From NCBI GenBank assembly GCA_021401465.1, contig JADDMT010000121.1, positions 18,064-82,063 on the forward strand: DNA of 64,000 bases. Reading direction: 5' to 3'. The notes beneath the pieces are model-generated. The model was not told the DNA's origin and made no database searches. It worked only from the letters and a program-made list of their open reading frames with translations. This stretch comes from Teratosphaeria epicoccoides. Lineage: Eukaryota > Ascomycota > Dothideomycetes > Mycosphaerellales > Teratosphaeriaceae. Numbering within the stretch: position 1 is the stretch's first letter; each line of letters starts with the position of its first letter. This document shows, in pieces, positions 23,149 through 33,606 of the stretch. Both the position numbers and the translations under genes were made by a program.

Positions 23149-23560
23149 GTATACTACTAGCACTTTTGATCGCGGTTAGGTCAAGTGTGCTGTTACCCTA
23201 TCTCGCGGAAATACTAGCGGCAGATAGAAGGAGATACTACGGGTATACTGCTAGCACCTTTAGTCGCGGCTAGGTTAAATGTGCTATTGCCCTATCTCGC
23301 AGAAATACTAGCAGTAGATAGAAGGAAATGCCACGGGTATACTACTAGCACTTTTAGTCGCGGCTAGGCTAAGTATGCTGTCGCCCTATCTAGCGGATCT
23401 AGTGACAGCAGATAGAAGGAGATGCTACGGGTATACTACTAGCACTTTTAGTCGCGGCTAGGTCAAGTGTGCTGTTACCCTATCTCGCGGATCTGGCGAC
23501 AGCAGGTAGAGTAAGGTGCTATAGGTATACTACTAGCACTTTCGAACGCGGCTAGGGTAG
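23149..23560 (+). repeat. 94-bp tandem repeat, about 4.4 copies
   Basis: GTATACTACTAGCAC (or a close variant) recurs at 23149, 23243, 23337, 23431 and 23525, a strict 94-bp period. Units also share GCGGCTAGGT and CCCTATCTCGCGG. The inverted copy at about 60790..61000 has only about two units. Confidence 0.9.
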
Positions 23561-23615
23561 ATAGTTTATACGGTCTGTCGCTAGCTCTAGCCTTAACTAA
23601 TAGAGCGCATAGCAT

Positions 23616-23792
23616 CGATGAATCTCATGAAGACTAGGAGGACGAGTTACTATGCAAGAAGGCTAAGGGTAACTCTAGTTAGCTATTTAGCACATTTTGC
23701 TACGATCTAACAGGGTACTAAGCGGCTAACTAGAGTTGCCCTTAGCCTTCTTGCATAGTGACTCGTCCTCCTAGTCTTCATGAGATTCATCG
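23616..23792. repeat. 177-bp foldback (inverted-repeat) element
   Basis: Arms of about 70 bp starting CGATGAATCTCATGAAGACT pair with the reverse complement ending AGTCTTCATGAGATTCATCG, around a loop containing TTAGCACATTTTGCTACGAT. Present at the equivalent site in the inverted copy (60554..60720), so it predates the duplication of the element. MITE-like, but no target duplication is evident. Confidence 0.85.
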
Positions 23793-24589
23793 GAATCGAG
23801 GCGGGGCTAGAGGATCTGCTACATAGTTGTAATATACAGTAATAGATAGACGTTATGCTAATGTCATGCTATTCGTAACCTACGCCTCTACCGCTAGGGC
23901 GAGGTACACTAGACCTAGGGCATCTAGTATTAGCGGCATCCCTTCTACTACCGCTTTAGTTCAAGGAGTATACCTTCATAGCGAGGTTAATATGCTTAGT
24001 CTCTATAAGGGCCTATTAGACTACGAAGTACAGCCTAAGGACGTTAACATCTTACCTGCGATTTCATAAGATACTAAGAAGAGCAAGATTCTTTCGCATC
24101 GAGCTATAGCATACCTGCAGACAGTTAATAATTACTTGTCTTAGTAACCTTGAAGCCATAATATGCAGCTCGAGGGCGTCGACATCTTACCTACAATTTC
24201 ATGGGATGCTAAGAAGAGTAAGCTCCTGTTAAGAAGGGTTTCCTAAGCTGCAAACTGCCGGTAGTTACAAACTGCCGATAGTATTCTGGCGGTAGCATGT
24301 GGCTGTATTAAGCTTATCGTAGCTAGCGCTATATTAAACGCAGCCTGTACTCCTGCTTAGAGTACAAAATTTAATATGAGGACAGCTTACTAGCGATGTA
24401 ATATTGCCGGAAAGACGATATGGATTAGTATAGCTGCCGCGCTAGATTGTTAAGTAGCTAGTAATGCTTGCAGTTTATACGCTACTATTAATGCAGATAG
24501 TAGAGAGTATGTGCTAATAAACAAGCTCTCTAGTAAAAACTATATAAGCCCTTTAGAACGACTTGATACTAAGATTACCGAATACCCTA
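23793..24589. other. Interior region with a direct duplication
   Basis: Two related segments (about 24038..24091 and 24173..24228) share GACATCTTACCTRCRATTTCAT, a direct duplication about 135 bp apart. A 67-codon + frame at 23866..24069 is open also in the inverted copy except for TAG changes, but the opposite strand is equally open and no family is recognised. I leave it uncalled. Confidence 0.35.
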
Positions 24590-25801
24590 GACCTATACGT
24601 ATGTCCCGTATCAACTAAAACAACAAAGCGCTAAAACAAATTGTTATCATGACCCTGTAGTAGCATTCTGCTATCTATCCCTCTCTAATCTAACGCGTGT
24701 AAGGTCTATACAGAGCCTTTAGCGATCACTCTATCTGCTATCAAGGCCTCTACTATCTCTTCCTGCATTGTAGCATCCTAGGACCAAGCATGGCGCTTAA
24801 TCTCCTTAGCAAGCCATTTTGGCATCTTAGCCCTACACATAGCGGCATGACCCTCCTAAGGCACAAATCTTATCTTCTTTACTATAGTAGGACAGTCCTC
24901 TACTAGCTCGGACTCTACGAGTACTCTAATCATGCGGTATGTGTCTTCGTTCAAGCTAGCCTTAATGCTCCATGTAATGTCTCTAAGCCTAATACTATAC
25001 CGCATAAGCGTATCTGCGACAGACTACGTTAGGGCTAAACCCTCTATGCCTATGATGATGCTGTAGACATACTAGCCGCGGCTAGCACTACGGAAGAAGT
25101 TGATTATAGTCAGGCTAGAGCTAAAGTAGAAGGTATTCATGCTATATAACATGAAGATTACTTCGTCGTAAATCTAACAACATAACTATAGTAGTCGGAG
25201 GGCTCTTAGCACGTAGTTCTTCTAGCTAGCGCTAGTAGACTTGACGACTTAGCCACTTAGCTAACCTGTGCCGTAGTTGAACATGATGCTAATCAGGGTA
25301 GGCGACATGATGACTCCTTTGTAGATCTTGTTACAAAGCTTAGCTAGGAGCTAGAAAAATAACTAGTTAGCATATGTATGTATGATTAGTCAGAATTGCG
25401 GCTACTAACCTTAAGAAAGGGAAACTCGTGTTTAGCGATAACGGCTGCGAGCTTCTTTTTGACAGCAGGCATGTCGCTAAGAGGTAGATGCTTAGTAAGT
25501 CCTTAAGAAAGTCATGATTTGCCGCCTGCTATAGCCGCAAGCAGGTCTTCTACCTACGTGCATAACTACTTATTAGTCATGCCGCAGGATTGGCAGTAAG
25601 TGCTACTAGCCGAAAGTCTCTTATCGCATGCACATCTCTCTACTAGCTAGCGTCTAGGCAGCTAGCTAGCTTATCTACCTTATATATTTACTGCCCTTTC
25701 TATAGAGCCTTCGCTACCTGTCGTTCTAGCGCACGTCTCTCTATGCGCGACAATTCCTGTTTAACTTGATTAAGAGGTATCGTAGCTATAGGCTTAATAA
25801 G
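24590..25801 (-). pseudogene. Unknown cargo gene Z, 3' part
   Basis: C-terminal part of the - strand gene that starts at 40739, separated from the rest by elements B1 and A2. It holds YCQSCGMTNKQLCTQVEDLL (near 25580) and DMPAVKKKLAAVIAKHEFPF. A likely intron follows, starting GTTAGT near 25420 and ending at GTTATTTTTCTAG near 25353. Then come GVIMSPTLISIMFNYGTG, a hydrophobic stretch with IYDEVIFMLYSMNTFYFSSS and LIADRVIAKGSV near the end. The IYDEVI..LYSMNTF segment faintly resembles the fungal F-box-associated/DUF7730 pattern, which I treat as a hint only. About 1.4 kb of this part is missing from the inverted copy. TAG codons are frequent. Confidence 0.4.
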
Positions 25802-25806
25802 GAGAG

Positions 25807-26063
25807 TGTTAGGACTGCCTCCGCATATCCCTACAGAATCTACCTACTAACTCACTAGCCCTGACTAGCCTAGCAGGGCGCAATCCGGCTAGGGTCGTCC
25901 CTATTAGGGCCCGGGCCGCCCAGGCCTGCCTGGCCTAGGCATAGTAAGGGGACTCCTCGATCCCCCTAACTCATCCTACTTCCTTCTCTATCGATTCGAG
26001 TAGTCCTACTATACACCTATAGCCTGTACTTTAGCTAGCCTACATTAGTCCTGTTACTTTACA
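25807..26063 (+). repeat. 5' LTR of B1
   Basis: 257 bp, GC-rich, with GGCCCGGGCCGCC in the middle. ATCGATTCG at 25990..25998 is complementary to CGAATCGAT at 26066..26074, just after the LTR. Confidence 0.93.
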
Positions 26064-26065
26064 CG

Positions 26066-26074
26066 CGAATCGAT
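26066..26074 (+). promoter_or_regulatory. Candidate self-priming site of B1
   Basis: CGAATCGAT begins 2 bp after the LTR and is the exact complement of ATCGATTCG in the LTR. No TGG-type tRNA primer site is visible. In B2 one base of this site has changed (CGAATTGAT). Inferred. Confidence 0.3.
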
Positions 26075-26104
26075 CCTACTAAGCATAACAGGCATCGTAC
26101 AGTA

Positions 26105-27480
26105 ATGACGACCACAAGAAGTAATACTGCCGGCGCTAATAGTAAGCAAGGGAGTACAGGCTCTACACTACCTAGCGAAAGCAGCGTAGCTAGTAACTAA
26201 CCAGACCCTCTAGGGCTAGACGACAGCGCTTAGGGCGCAGGTCTTGAAAACTAGCTCGAGGCTAAAGACAGTAGGGGCCGTTTAACCCTTTCTAGCGAGT
26301 AGAGCTAACAGCAATAGTAGATCGCGAACTAGAGGGGTCTAGATTAGGAGCGAAGCTTTAAGGGGACGAAGCTAGGCTCTAAGTCGTAGAGTAGAAGCTT
26401 AAACTAGCCCGAGCAGAACGAGAGCTCCGCTAGTTGTAGGCGGAACTATCTAGTTCGGACTAGTATAGCTAGCCTAGGTAGGGAGGGCCTAAATATGCTA
26501 AACCTAAGGTCTTCGACAGGCGTACGAGGGCTTGTTAGAACGAATAGGTACGTTCTATAGAGCGCGAGTTCTAGCGGCACCTAGGTCTCTAGGGCTAGGA
26601 GCACTAGAAGGTAGATATAGCCGCTAGCTACATAGGTAGCGACCAAAACGAATACTAGGACATCTAGGTCTAATCGGAGCGTCAGGCCTGCGAGAGCGCT
26701 ACCCTATACCCTAATAACAACCTATAGGGCCTAGACTAGGCTGCTATGAAGGATGTTATGCTTAACTCTATAGGCTGACAAGCCGAGAGGCGACAAGTAG
26801 CCTTCGACACCTTGAAGAAGCTGTAGCAAGGCACGATGTCCCTAAGTTAGCTCCTAGCAGAGATGAAGTTACACTAGGCCGAGATCGAAGAGGACTAGCC
26901 TGCTATGCAGATAGCCTCCTTCGTATCCTGCTTAAACGTAGACTTGAAGAGGGCTATGCAGTCCGACTAACAACTACCCGCCATGTTAATAGAGGCGGAG
27001 GACAGAGCTAGTCAGAGCTAGCGGCTAGGCGTTAGTCGGCTATCTAGGCCCCCTGCACCGAAGCCTAGTTAGCAGGCCCCCCGGAGCTAAAGGAGGAGGA
27101 CATCTGACAGCAGCGGGTCCCGGGACGGCAAACCGCGGCGTAAGCGCACCCTAGAGCAGCCTAGCTCGGGCTAGCCTGCGTCGATCCTGTCTAGGAAGAC
27201 TGCGTCGTAGATAGCTAAGCTCGAATGCTATTAGTATAAGTAGATTAGGCATATCGAGAGATATTGCAAGCTGCCTGCAGAAGGAGCGGTAGCGTAGGAA
27301 AAACTCGGGGCTAGCCTGGCAAGCTCTAAGCCGTAGCTAGCCACGTCTACTATACTAAGAAGCAGAGGCGGGTAGCGGAGCCTAGGTATAGGCGTAAGGG
27401 TACCTACTACCGCCTGCTTTGAGTCAGGGCTACTATTCGAGGCCTACTTAGCGAGCGACAGGTTAGGGCGCTACTAGACA
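26105..27480 (+). pseudogene. gag: Gag of B1
   Basis: The ATG at 26105 begins MTTRSNTAGANSKQG. The frame changes once near 26.27 kb in both B copies, so this is either ancestral, an unrecognised intron, or a wrong start. A charged coiled coil follows (KLKLARAERELR), then the capsid region (DVMLNSIG, FDTLKKL, EDRASQSQRLGVSRL-like). The CCHC zinc knuckle starts at 27226; its second Cys is Tyr in B1 but intact in B2 (CYxCKQIRHIKRYC). The zinc-knuckle frame overlaps pol, which lies in the -1 frame. TAG codons at Gln positions are many. Confidence 0.75.
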
Positions 27481-30400
27481 GCAGCGCATAGGACAACTTC
27501 ATTAACAGCCGACTCGCCAAGGAGGTTAGACTAGAAGTTACGGGCCTCCTAGCGGAGGAATACGCTAGGCTAAACGGCTAGCGCCTTAGGGTGACTAGTA
27601 GTAGCCCTATATAGCTCTAAATCTGCGACAGTACAGGCTAGCTAAGGGGCACTTTAGACTAGTTTTAACATAGCGACATCTATGGCGCCGATATAGTCCT
27701 AGGCTAGCCATGGCTAGAGAAGTTTAACCTGTCTATTAACTTCGCGACTAGGCAGATGCGCTAGCAGGGCCATAAAGGCAGGCGACGCGAACAGGTCCGT
27801 ATAGCGTAGGCCCGCGAGTACCTAGCGGACGCAAGTAGGCCGAATAAGCTTAGGCTAGAGTATTCTGACCTCTAGGAGGCCTTCTCGGAAGACGCTGCTA
27901 CGGAACTAGCCCTACACGGGCCTCACGACTTATCCATCGATCTAGTTAAGGGCAGTTAGCTACTATGGGCCCTATTATACCCCCTGTCTTAGGCGGAACT
28001 AGAGGTTCTACGTGAGTACCTCCGCAAGTACCTCGAACGTAGGTAGATTAGGCTATCGAAGTCTCCTGCTAGTACAGGCATCCTCTTCGCGAAAAAGAAG
28101 GATAGTACCCTACGACTCTACGTCAATTACTAGGCCCTTAACGCCCTTACGGTCAAGAACCGCTACCCGCTCCTGCTAATTCAGGAATCCTTGAACTAGC
28201 TTGCTACTAGGAAGATCTTCACGAAGATAGATGTATAGGATACATATTACTATGTACGGATCAGGGAGGGCTACAAGTAGAAGACTACATTCTAGACAAG
28301 ATATAGCTACTTTGAATACACTATTATGCCTTTCGGGCTGTCTAACGCCCCTGCTTAGTTCTAGGCTTACATGAACCATGCCTTAGCGGACTTGCTTGAC
28401 ACGATCTATGTCGTATACCTAGACGATGTGCTTATCTTCTCCTAGGAGGAGTTAGAGCATGTCCGCTATATACGTACTATCCTAGAATAGCTTAGGAAGC
28501 ACGGCTTATACGCTAAACTTAGTAAGTGCGAGTTCTATAAGGACAGCGTAGAGTTCCTTGGCTTCGTTGTAGGCTATGACGGCATAGCGATAGAGCTAGA
28601 GAGGGTGCAAGCGATAGCAGAATAGCCTGAACTAGCCTTAATCTAGGACGTTTAGGTCTTTATCGGGTTCGCTAACTACTATTAACAGTTCATTGACAGG
28701 TTCTCCCGCATCGCGGCGCCGCTTAATCGCTATACTAAGGGCTAGCGACTAGGGGCTCGACGTGCCAAGACTAGGGCGCTCTAACTTGACGCGGCAGGAA
28801 AGCAGTTATTTGCCGACCTAAAGCGTGCCTTTATGACCGCACCTATCTTACGCCATTTTGACCTAGAACGGCCTATTTAGGTCGAGACTAATGCCTCTAG
28901 ATACGCAGTTTCAGGCGTTATGAGCTAGTAATAGGAATTCCGTAGGAAATTGCAATAGCACCTAGTTAGGTACTTCTTAAAGAAGATGAACTACGCTAAG
29001 AGGAACTACGACACCTACGACTAAGAGCTTCTTGGCATTGTCGCTACCTTCAAGCACTTCCGATACTACCTCGAGGGCGCCGCCTACGTAGTAGAGGTCT
29101 TATCAGACCATGCGAACCTCTAATAGTTCATGACGACTAATTAACTGTCCTGCTAGTAGGTACGGTAGGCCGAGTAGCTTTCCGCCTTCGACATTCGGAT
29201 TACATACAGGCTAGGAGGTCAAAATGGGGCCGCGGATGCCCTTAGCCGCTGCCCCGACATAGAAGATGAGGAGCATAGCGGCTAATAGGTCCGCGGCGAC
29301 AATGCGAGTAGGCCTCTAAGGGCTCTTTAGTTAGTCTTTGCGCTAGAACAGGCCGCTCTAGCCTAGGCTCGTCTAGTTGCGGCTATCTCTAGTCAGACGC
29401 TAGAAGATCTAATCCGTAAGGCTAACCTCACGAATGAACGGGCCTAAAAGGTTGTATCCGCGCTAGAGAGTAAGGATCCGCTACTATAGGCCTACTAATA
29501 GGGCTATAGCGAGAGCCTCCTTACGTATAAGGGCCGCCTCTACGTCCCCGAGGGAGCCAGCTGTCTCGCAGTGCTACATTAGTGCCATAATAAACCCCTA
29601 GCTAGGCACTTTGGCTTCGCACGTACCCTAGAACTAGTGCTACGGGACTACTACTAGCCCTAGCTACGCTAGTACGTTAAGGACTTCGTACATACCTACT
29701 AAGCTTACGCTAGGGCAAAGCCAAAAAGGCACTAGCCATACGGCCTACTACACGCGGAGCTGCTATCGCTAATCCTATAGACAGACCTGACTCTAGATTT
29801 CATTACCGACCTGCTACCTAGCTGTCTATTAGGGCAGGTATATGACTCTATACTAGTAGTAGTCGACCGCTACACTAAAATGGCCTATTACGTCCCGTGC
29901 TAGAAGGACATAACAGCAGAATGTCTCGCGGACACGTTCCTTAGGGAGATAGTACGACTACATAGAGTGCTAGTTACCTTAACCTCCGATCGCAGGCCTA
30001 TACTTACCTCTAAGTTTTAGTCGACAGTATGTTTCTACCTCAGAGTCTAGCGGAAACTAAGTACTACGTTCTACCCGCAGACTAACGGACAGACAGAGTA
30101 GCAGAACTAGACGCTAGAGTAATACCTACGTACATACTACAACTTCGAGCAGGACAACTAGTCCTACTTGCTATCTACAGCGGAATTTGCATATAATAAC
30201 AGCTAACATGCAGCTACAGGAGTTACACTATTCTAAGCGAACTAGCTCTAGGACCCGAGGAGGGCAGCCTAGCCTAAAATGGCTCGAATAGCGGGTAACT
30301 CGGCCTAAGTAGAGGAGCTAGTACGCGAGATGCTCGCAGCTTAGTAGGGCATAAGGGAGCGGCTTACTAAGGCGAAGTAGTCGCAGGCAAAGTACTATAA

Positions 30401-30974
30401 CTAGCGTCATACTTATATGTCCTTTGCTGTTAGGGATGAAGTATACCTCTTAACAGCTAACATCAAGAGCATGCGGCCTAGTAAGAAGCTAGATCACAAG
30501 TGGATTAGGCCGTACAAGGTCCTAAAGGTAGTAAACAGGGTAGCTTATACCTTAGACTTGCCTAGCGACATGCGCATCTACCCTACCTTCTACGTATCGC
30601 TCCTTAAGCTAGCTGCTAATAGCCCGCTCTGGGCCAGGCAGCAGTTAGAACAGCAGAGATTCGAGGCGGATGCGGACAACATGTATAAGGTAGACTACAT
30701 TAAGGAGAAACAGGTCGACAAGTTTAGCGACTAGTCCTACCTAGTATCCTAGAAGGGGTACAGTAGTAAGGAGGATACCTAGGAACTAGCGGTATATATT
30801 AGCAAGGCGGCCATGGACGCTTTCGAGAAGAAGCTAGGCACATGTCGCCCCCCGCGGGGCAAGGACAAGCGGGTAGGGGCACCTCGCCGCTAGGGGGCCT
30901 AGAAGGCGTCTAAACGGGCTAAACTAGACTACGCAAGCGGGGATTAGACATAAGTGTATGTAGCAGACAGCTAA
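27300..30974 (+). pseudogene. pol: Pol of B1: protease, RT, RNase H, integrase, chromodomain
   Basis: In one frame: protease RALLDSSAQDNFINSRLA (Gly of DSG changed to Ser by G-to-A; near 27477); RT with TLRLYVNY and YVVYLDDVLIFS at 28410..28445; RNase H (VETNASRYAVSGVM-like, near 28880); integrase (zinc-finger region near 29570..29720, LDFITDLLPS near 29800); and a chromodomain-like tail (YLVSxKGYSSKEDT, near 30740). B1 has a TAA at 30951 where B2 has CAA; the shared stop is at 30972..30974. Relative to B2, 60 bp are missing between protease and RT. TAG and occasional TGA codons inactivate it. Confidence 0.9.
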
Positions 30975-31167
30975 AGGGTACAGCTATTTATTGTTAGCAA
31001 GACTTTAAACGACAATAAGGGCTAGGCTGCCCTGGCTTAGGCTAGGCAAATGCTAACCTATACCTAGATCCCTAGTACTCTTACTAGCCGTATAGCCTTG
31101 CCTAAACCACACTCGTACTACTCTAGCCTAGATCACACCAAATTAGTCCGTTCTAGACTAGGCTAAC

Positions 31168-32045
31168 CTAGTCACTGTCCTTATCATCCTCATGTCCCTC
31201 GTTTAGGGCCCTACCCTCTAACTCGCAAGTAGTTAGGACGAGAAGCATGCCCTAAAGGTCGGACTTAGGCCTACTGCTCTTCATCTTACTAACCCGGGCC
31301 GAGATGTTCTAGAGCGAGGTCGCTATTTCCGTAATGCGCCTATTACCGATCCGCTTGATATCCTCGAGCCGCTTACTAGCCGAGGTGTCCTCGATCAAGA
31401 ACTTCGAGCCCTTAAGCTTCTAGACAGGGTCAGTACAGACTAGGCGAAGCCGAAAAGGACCTAACACTTACGTTTAGGGTTAGAGCACTCCTGTTACGAA
31501 CGCGCTTCGCTACCTTCTTACTAGATTAGTCCTACCTCTCCTGCCTAAGGTGCTACGACAAGCCGCCCTTGCTACGAAGGGTGTTACCTAGCTCCCTACA
31601 GACTAGTTAGCTCTATTCTAGGGCGAGGTGCCCTAGTCTGGCACTCACAGGATTGTAGTACCCGCAATCTTCCTAATGTAGCGCATAATAGCCTCCTTCT
31701 CCTTGTCACTAGCATCATTTGCTAAGGCTTCGATTTCGCGGCGTATACCCTTCTATTCGTCCTCTTTCGAGGCCGGGAGCTATCAGAGTTAGCCATAGTA
31801 CACCGAACTAGACTAGACTAACTTACCTAGAAGTAGTCCTTGCTACTTAGGCAGTTGCTGCAGTTAGGGGTAATGCTAGCGGGGACGGGCTTGTTCATAA
31901 TAGGGCAGAGCTTCTTAATGTTAGCTAGGTTAGGATCCTCGTAACAGCTATAGCACGGGTTAGCCAGAAACGAGGAAGTAGTCTCTAGGTTGTAGTTGTA
32001 CTCCTCGCGCACGACCTTGGCGGCCGATCTCTTCCTGTTCGCCAT
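31168..32045 (-). pseudogene. Antisense accessory gene of B1: CxxC motifs plus charged helix, spliced
   Basis: The ATG at 32045 opens 72 codons with no stop: MANRKRSAAKVVREEYNYNL, then CYSCYEDPN, CPIMNKPV and NCSNCLSSKDYF. A GTAAGT donor then leads to a GCTAAC branch site and TAG acceptor. Later exons read EEKEAIMRR-like helix and, near the end, KFLIEDTSASKRLEDIKRIS with VSKMKSSRPKSDL, ending TAG at 31168. Two further donor/acceptor pairs exist, but using both leaves the frame off by one, so the downstream exon structure is unresolved. The order of Cys pairs followed by a helix parallels the antisense genes of A and C. Function unknown; zinc binding is inferred. Confidence 0.65.
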
Positions 32046-32408
32046 CGTATTAGGCCGGTTCAGGCCAGACAGATTCGTTTACAGTTAGGTTGCGGGACTC
32101 TAGGACTACATGCTACTATTAGCACCTAAAATGCCCGCACTGCCGCAAAATGGACCAAATTAGACTAATTTGCCCTACCCTCGCTAGCCTACAGATTTCG
32201 CACTCTACTTACTAATTAGAGGCGGATGTAGGTTAGAAGGCTTAGAATTAAACTTCGAGTTCTTTTAGATATTACTAATATGACTCATTACTAGCGACTT
32301 CCCCTTTAGGACTAGTCACCGCTGCCGAGTTCCATATCTTTTGACTACCTTCTGCCTATACTAGTTATGAATTTTGACACTATCATGCGGGTTTTGAGGA
32401 CAAAACCT
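32046..32408. other. Leader of the antisense gene / pre-PPT region of B1
   Basis: No coding frame recognised. Contains the palindrome AAATTAGACTAATTT near 32155, possibly promoter-related for the antisense gene. Confidence 0.3.
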
Positions 32409-32426
32409 AGGGGAAGGGGGGGGCAA
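32409..32426 (+). promoter_or_regulatory. Polypurine tract of B1
   Basis: AGGGGAAGGGGGGGGCAA directly precedes the 3' LTR. The mirror sequence is found in B2 at 52962..52980. Confidence 0.8.
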
Positions 32427-32683
32427 TGTCAGGACTACCTCTGCACATCCCTACAGAATCTACCTACCGACTTACTAGCCCTGACTACCCTAGCAGGGCG
32501 CAATCCGGCTAGGGTCGTCCCTATTAGGGCCCGGGCCGCCCGGGCCTACCTGGCCTAGGCATAGTAAGGGGACTCCTTGATCCCCCTAACTTATCCTACT
32601 TCCTTCTCTATTGATTCGAGTAGTCCTACTATACACCTACAGCCTATACTTTAGCCAGCCTACGTTAGTCCTGTTACTTTATA
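32427..32683 (+). repeat. 3' LTR of B1
   Basis: 257 bp. Differs from the 5' LTR by a few C/T changes, including terminal CA to TA. Confidence 0.93.
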
Positions 32684-32956
32684 GAGAGTGTATAAGAGCT
32701 TGACCTAGAAACCCCTCTGCCTAGGAGTAGTACTACTAATCTTGCTATTAAGCTATTTACGCCGCGCTATGTCGACTTTGACCTCTAACGCCGCGGTTAG
32801 ATAGCTGACACGGGTTCTTGCTCACTTAACGAATAAGCTGTAGAGAGCAGTTAACTAATCCGTCAGGTAGTAGGTTAGAAAGTCTACGTAGAGGGACACC
32901 TTACTTACTATACTAGGCTTAGCGAAGAAAGCAAGCATAGATCTCCGCGCCCTTGC
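32684..32956 (-). pseudogene. Unknown cargo gene Z, middle part
   Basis: Read on the - strand this 273-bp island between A2 and B1 gives SMLAFFAKPSIVSKVSLYVD and later VSYLTAALEVKVDIARRK, with Gln/Trp positions as TAG. The same stretch occurs inverted and uninterrupted by B1 at about 59648..59935, where it joins directly to LLYTLLIKPIATIPL. That shows both insertions split one gene. No family recognised. Confidence 0.45.
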
Positions 32957-33427
32957 TGTCATGAGTGTTAGGAGTACTATGGGTTTCAGGATCGTAAGGG
33001 TCCTAAGTGCTATAAGTCATAGGTATAGTCATAGGAGTACTATAAGTTATAGGCATAGTTATAGGAGAAAGGATCTGTTACGTGAGGACAGATCCCTAGA
33101 TCTGTAGGGTTAGTCTATAGATCTATAGGCCTACAAGGAAGAAGGGATCTGTCATAGGATAACAGACCCTTAGATCTGTAGGGTTAGTCTATAGATCTAC
33201 AGACAAGGATCTATTAGGTCTGTCGACAGATCTAATAGAGCTGCTCTGTCTCTCTAGTATATAGGGATAGCTTTAGGACAGGTAGTTAGGAGCTTCGTGC
33301 TTAATTTAATTCCCTTTCCCTAGGGGATAGTTAGTTACAAGGACAATTGCCATTATCGATATTCTTTATAGCTCTACGAGTCTAACATCTAGTTACCTTC
33401 CTACTATCGGTACCTACCCTTATGACA
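32957..33427 (+). repeat. 5' LTR of A2
   Basis: 471 bp; lacks the GTCCGGAGTACT block of the 490-bp LTRs and has CCCTTTCCCTAGGGGATAG in place of the CTCTTGCTTAGAGGAGAG segment. Confidence 0.93.
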
Positions 33428-33606
33428 TTTTAAGCACTACTTCTAAGGAAGCATTAGGAGACTCGTCGAGCACTTAACATACGCCTATGTTAACTAGTTC
33501 TTTAGCTGTTAGTTTAACTTCTAGTGACAATTAACTAACACTATGAGAACAAGTTGCTACTATACCTCAAATTACGTAGTAGCTCGAATCTATTTACCTT
33601 AGCGAG

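Larger units (their letters stand above)
25807..32683 (+). mobile_element. Ty3/gypsy element B1, full length
   Basis: Two 257-bp LTRs (25807..26063, 32427..32683) with TGTYAGGACT at the start and TTACTTTACA (TTTATA in the RIP-altered 3' copy) at the end. Flanked by the 5-bp duplication GAGAG (25802..25806, 32684..32688). Holds gag, pol and an antisense spliced gene. Inserted in the unknown - strand cargo gene Z of the Plavaka-type element. Confidence 0.95.

Noticed and set aside
21976..23560. CRISPR array.
   Set aside because: Repeats are contiguous (18-bp) or 94-bp tandem units without unique spacers, in a eukaryotic context.
25807..26063. CpG-rich GGCCCGGGCCGCC in the B LTR as a host promoter island.
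   Set aside because: It is part of the LTR in all four copies and needs no host explanation.
27290..27310. GGAAAAAC as a -1 slippery site in family B.
   Set aside because: Phase gives GAA AAA C with only partial re-pairing after a slip, and no clear stem was found. The gag-pol frame change in B is real, but its signal is not identified.
28176..28379. - strand frame inside RT of B1.
   Set aside because: Complement of the RT domain.
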